From CAWBXL01 sp963837365 (GTDB lineage: Bacteria > Acidobacteriota > Terriglobia > Terriglobales > Acidobacteriaceae), in assembly GCA_963837365.1 (NCBI GenBank), contig CAWIMW010000012.1, positions 124,001 through 188,000 on the forward strand: a DNA stretch of 64,000 bases. The letters run 5' to 3'. The stretch's first letter is position 1. Every line of letters starts with the position of its first letter. The position numbers and the translations under genes were made by a program. Below are positions 61,901 to 64,000 of this stretch, piece after piece. The notes below the pieces were generated by a model that worked only from the letters and a program-made list of their open reading frames with translations, searched no databases and was not told the DNA's origin.

Positions 61901-62060
61901 CCCCAGGCAAGCCTGCCTGAACTAGAATCACCGGAAATTCAACCTGAGGTAGCGGCGCAACCGGAAGAAAATTGAAAGCAAGGGCACCTGCCATCAATAC
62001 GGCAATCGCCAGCAACGAGGTACCGATCGGCCGCCGGATGAATGGTGCAGAGATATTCAT
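58959..62060 (-). CDS. RND multidrug efflux permease, MdtB/MdtC-like
   Basis: A full-length 1033-residue AcrB-family proton-driven pump with twelve membrane helices and two large periplasmic loops. It starts MNISAPFIRRPIGTSLLAIAVLMAG, of which the FIRRPIGTSLL part is the RND hallmark, and has GFVVDDAIVVLENI with the paired Asp of helix 4. It lies two bases after the upstream RND gene, the tandem arrangement of mdtB-mdtC, whose products form mixed trimers. The membrane fusion protein and outer-membrane channel are not in the window. Confidence 0.9.
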   Translation of the reverse strand: MNISAPFIRRPIGTSLLAIAVLMAGALAFNFLPVAPLPQVEFPVILVQAGLPGASPETMASAVATPLERQFGRIAGVNQMTSSSQMGSTGITLQFDLNRNIDAAGRDVQAAINAARSQLPANLPSNPRYRKVNPADAPILILALTSNLITVPNMYDAADSILAQKLSQVDGVGQVFVGGAAHPAVRAELNPTLLNKLGVGLDTVRLALSAANANRPKGELSDATHSWTIDANDQLFLAEQYRKLIIAQNNGAVVRLGDVADVQDSVEDTRVIGLAQGKPAVLIIVFRQPGANIIATVDHVRAELPLLKSSISPAIDVNVVMDRTTTIRASVHDIEITLLISVVLVIFVVFMFLRTFRATLIPSVSVPLSLVGTFGVMYLLGYSLDNLSLMALAISTGFVVDDAIVVLENITRYLEKRVGPVEAAFRGAREIGFTVLSMSTSLIAVFIPILLMGGIVGRLFREFAVTLSIAVTVSLLVSLTTTPMMCAKFLRPLDEEKHGRLYHFSEKIFDGILNIYGHSLRWVLRYQPLVLVVTILTAGLSIGLFFIVPKGFFPQQDTGRVFGSVQAAQDISFDAMKDKMKQFVNLVMKDDAVQTIVGFAGGNTSSNQGRMFITLKPIEERKITADQVIGRLRRKLAVVPGATLYMQSAQDLTTGGRSSQAQFQYTLQGADLDELNDWSPRLLQKLRALPQLRDVNTDQQDKGLQATVVIDRDTASRLGVPTAAIDNALYDAFGQRQVSIMYRQLNQYHVVMEVAPQFSRSPDSLQNIYVRSSGGTAVPLAAFAHFGPSNTPLAVSHQGQYPSVTLSFNLAPGMSLGEATTVIDQAERSIGLPSTINGSFQGTAAAFQSSQANMWLLIVAALAAVYIVLGVLYESYIHPITILSTIPSAGVGALLALLMVRDELNVIGLIGIILLIGLVKKNAIMMIDFALETERTTGKNSRDSIYEACILRFRPIMMTTMAALLGALPLALSTGTGSELRRPLGITIVGGLIVSQALTLFTTPVVYIYLDRFRLWVNKLRRAPKLVPSQEVH

Positions 62061-62062
62061 GG

Positions 62063-64000
62063 TCAGTCTGCGGAGGCGTTCCCTTCCGCTGGAAACTCTA
62101 TGCGATTGCCGATCCGGAAACGTTCGAAGCGTTCTGCCAAACGGTCAAACCACAGGTAAACAACCGGAGTGGTGTAGAGAGTCAACAGTTGGCTAACCAA
62201 AAGACCGCCAACAATCGTGATACCCAAGGGATGCCGCAGCTCCGACCCTGTGCCTGTACCCAAAGCCAGAGGTAAACCGCCTAGCAACGCAGCCATGGTG
62301 GTCATCATGATAGGACGGAAGCGGAGCAGACAGGCTTGGAAGATAGCTTCCTCTGGTTCCTTGTGTTCTATCCGCTCGGCTTCGAGCGCGAAGTCAATCA
62401 TCATGATGGCGTTCTTCTTCACGATTCCGATCAGCAAAATGATTCCGATCAGGGCAACCACACCGAGATCATTTCCTGTGATCAGCAGTGCGAGAATTGC
62501 GCCCACACCCGCAGAAGGAAGGGTGGAAAGAATCGTGACAGGATGGATATAGCTCTCGTACAAAACACCCAATACGATGTAAACCGTGATGATCGCAGCG
62601 AGAATCAGCCACGGTTCCGACGAAAGAGATTTGCGGAATGCCGCGGCCGTTCCTTGAAAGCTGGTGTGCACGCTTGGCGGAAGATGGATGTCCTGCTCCG
62701 CCTGGTCAATGGCCTTGGTCGCGTCGCCCAACGAAGCCCCGGGCGCCAGATTGAATGACAATGTGACTACCGGGAACTGTCCCTGGTGGTTGATCGCAAG
62801 CGCAGTATTGGTGGATTCGAAATGACTGAATGCAGAAAGGGGCACCTGCATGCCCGTGTTCGACTTCACGTAAATGCTCTTCAGTGCGTCCGGTCCCTGG
62901 CGAAACTGCGGATCCACTTCGAGCACGACATGATACTGATTGAGCTGGGTAAATATGGTGGAGACCTGACGCTGCCCAAAGGCGTCGTATAGCGTGTCAT
63001 CGATCGCCTGAGGAAGAATCCCCAATCGGGATGCGGTATCGCGATCGATTACCAGATTGGCTTCCAACCCGTTGGTTTGCTGGTCGCTGGCTACGTCGCG
63101 CATTTGCGGCAGGGCTTGTAGTTTCTCGACCAGCTTTGGGGCAATCGCGGCCAACTCTTGTGCGTCCGCATCTTCCATTGAGTATTGATACTGGGTACGA
63201 CTGACGCGATCTTCTACCGTCAAATCCTGGACCGGCTGCAAATACAAAGTGATCCCGGCAACCTTGGCCACCTCCGGTTGCAATCGCCGGATAATCTCGC
63301 TTGCTGTGAATGCGCGTTCATCACGCGGCTTAAGGTTGATCTGGATGCGACCGCTATTGGGGGTCGTGTTGGTACCGTCAACGCCGATGAAAGACGACAG
63401 GCTCTCCACATCTTTATCTTTGAGAATGGCCTCCGCCAATTCCAGTTGGCGATGCGACATCGCGGTAAACGAAGCGCTCTGCGGCGCTTCGGATACGCCG
63501 AGAATGACTCCCGTGTCCTGCACCGGGAAGAAGCCCTTGGGCACGACAACGTACAGGTACAGAGTCAACACCAGCGTCCCAAAGGTGATCAACAAAGTTG
63601 TTGTCTGATGCCGCAAAACGAATTTCAGGGTGCGACCGTAAAACTCTATGACGCGGTTGTAGAAATTTTCGGACGATTTATAAAAACGCGACTGGTGCTC
63701 TGGATCATGCCGCTTCAGCAGCTTGGCGCACATCATCGGCGTCAACGTCAGGGAAACAAGTGCGGACACCAGAATCGTGACCGCCAGCGTCACAGCAAAC
63801 TCGCGGAACAGGCGGCCTACGATGTCTCCCATAAACAGCAGCGGGATGAGCACCGCAATCAGCGAGACGGTAAGAGAAACGATGGTGAAGCCAATTTGCC
63901 CGGCGCCTTTGAGAGCAGCTTGCAGCGGCGACTCTCCTTGTTCGAGAAAACGTTCGATGTTCTCGATCATGACGATGGCATCGTCCACCACAAAGCCTGT
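62063..64000 (-). CDS. RND multidrug efflux permease, partial (5' end outside window)
   Basis: The frame is open to the edge of the window, so about 645 C-terminal residues of a full RND permease are seen. The segment VDDAIVMIENIERFLEQ at the edge corresponds to helix 4, after which the second half of the pump is complete (RLGILPQAIDDTLYDAFGQRQVSTIF, FEGTAAAF-like FQGTAAAFRKSL, KKNAIMMIDFALEAER). It is a close paralogue of the 1033-aa pump that follows. Together they look like MdtB and MdtC. The start and any adaptor gene lie beyond base 64000. Confidence 0.9.
   Translation of the reverse strand, partial: TGFVVDDAIVMIENIERFLEQGESPLQAALKGAGQIGFTIVSLTVSLIAVLIPLLFMGDIVGRLFREFAVTLAVTILVSALVSLTLTPMMCAKLLKRHDPEHQSRFYKSSENFYNRVIEFYGRTLKFVLRHQTTTLLITFGTLVLTLYLYVVVPKGFFPVQDTGVILGVSEAPQSASFTAMSHRQLELAEAILKDKDVESLSSFIGVDGTNTTPNSGRIQINLKPRDERAFTASEIIRRLQPEVAKVAGITLYLQPVQDLTVEDRVSRTQYQYSMEDADAQELAAIAPKLVEKLQALPQMRDVASDQQTNGLEANLVIDRDTASRLGILPQAIDDTLYDAFGQRQVSTIFTQLNQYHVVLEVDPQFRQGPDALKSIYVKSNTGMQVPLSAFSHFESTNTALAINHQGQFPVVTLSFNLAPGASLGDATKAIDQAEQDIHLPPSVHTSFQGTAAAFRKSLSSEPWLILAAIITVYIVLGVLYESYIHPVTILSTLPSAGVGAILALLITGNDLGVVALIGIILLIGIVKKNAIMMIDFALEAERIEHKEPEEAIFQACLLRFRPIMMTTMAALLGGLPLALGTGTGSELRHPLGITIVGGLLVSQLLTLYTTPVVYLWFDRLAERFERFRIGNRIEFPAEGNASAD

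Noticed and set aside
1..64000. CRISPR arrays, prophage, tRNA or rRNA genes
   Set aside because: No regular spacer-repeat array, no phage structural genes, no integrase and no tRNA-like cloverleaf was seen by reading; a tRNAscan run would be decisive for small RNA genes.

Overview
The window is a stretch of bacterial chromosome of moderately high G+C with dense genes and many ATGA-type start/stop overlaps. The organism is a diderm: it carries an LptE-type lipoprotein, type IV pilus motor genes and tandem RND pumps. The combination of a GWxTD-domain protein, an Ycf46-like ATPase, DUF4870, a B12-binding radical SAM enzyme and an NtrYX pair points to the Acidobacteriota (Terriglobia/Koribacter-like). 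That placement is inferred from gene content only; no rRNA or tRNA gene was seen.

Layout. 0.3-8.1 kb: a TPR protein, then the type IV pilus block pilB-pilT-pilC-pilS-pilR on the minus strand. 8.2-13.6 kb: a candidate c-di-AMP (ydaO-like) riboswitch leader before a secreted GH10 xylanase, then ntrY-ntrX and an RsbW-like kinase. 13.7-19.6 kb: housekeeping genes era, corC-like, ybeY, phoH, an Ycf46-like AAA ATPase and rpsT. 19.7-29.1 kb: a cation exporter; a translationally coupled psd-pssA-asd-like-lptE-holA operon; tsaB-rimI; methylmalonyl-CoA epimerase and MeaB; small membrane proteins. 29.2-43.3 kb: a B12 radical SAM enzyme, a membrane-anchored peroxiredoxin with an in-frame TGA exactly at the peroxidatic cysteine position (probable selenoprotein), an MBOAT acyltransferase, a RAYT transposase with its REP palindromes, an acyl-CoA dehydrogenase, hemW carrying an in-frame palindromic repeat, a ketosynthase, an ABC exporter and a divergent KdpDE-like pair.

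43.3-58.9 kb is the least familiar part. A shared intergenic region (54321-54518) separates two divergent gene sets. Leftward are a stand-alone accessory domain, a di-haem cytochrome, a small secreted protein, a 1127-aa GMC oxidoreductase ending in a version of the same accessory domain and, after an 87-base gap, a 1409-aa membrane sensor with a P-loop and winged-helix-like region. Rightward are a second GMC oxidoreductase, a subtilisin without a signal peptide and a calcineurin-like phosphoesterase. I know of no described system with this composition. The window ends in two tandem RND efflux permeases, the second cut by the window edge.

Most useful leads: the TGA-containing peroxiredoxin with a compatible downstream hairpin; the divergent GMC/cytochrome/protease locus; the riboswitch-like leader; the repeat-encoded insertion in HemW; the RAYT/REP unit; an NtrX with GAFPGA in place of GAFTGA; and an aspartate-semialdehyde-dehydrogenase-like protein lacking the catalytic cysteine. 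Functions are assigned by reading motifs; no database search was run.
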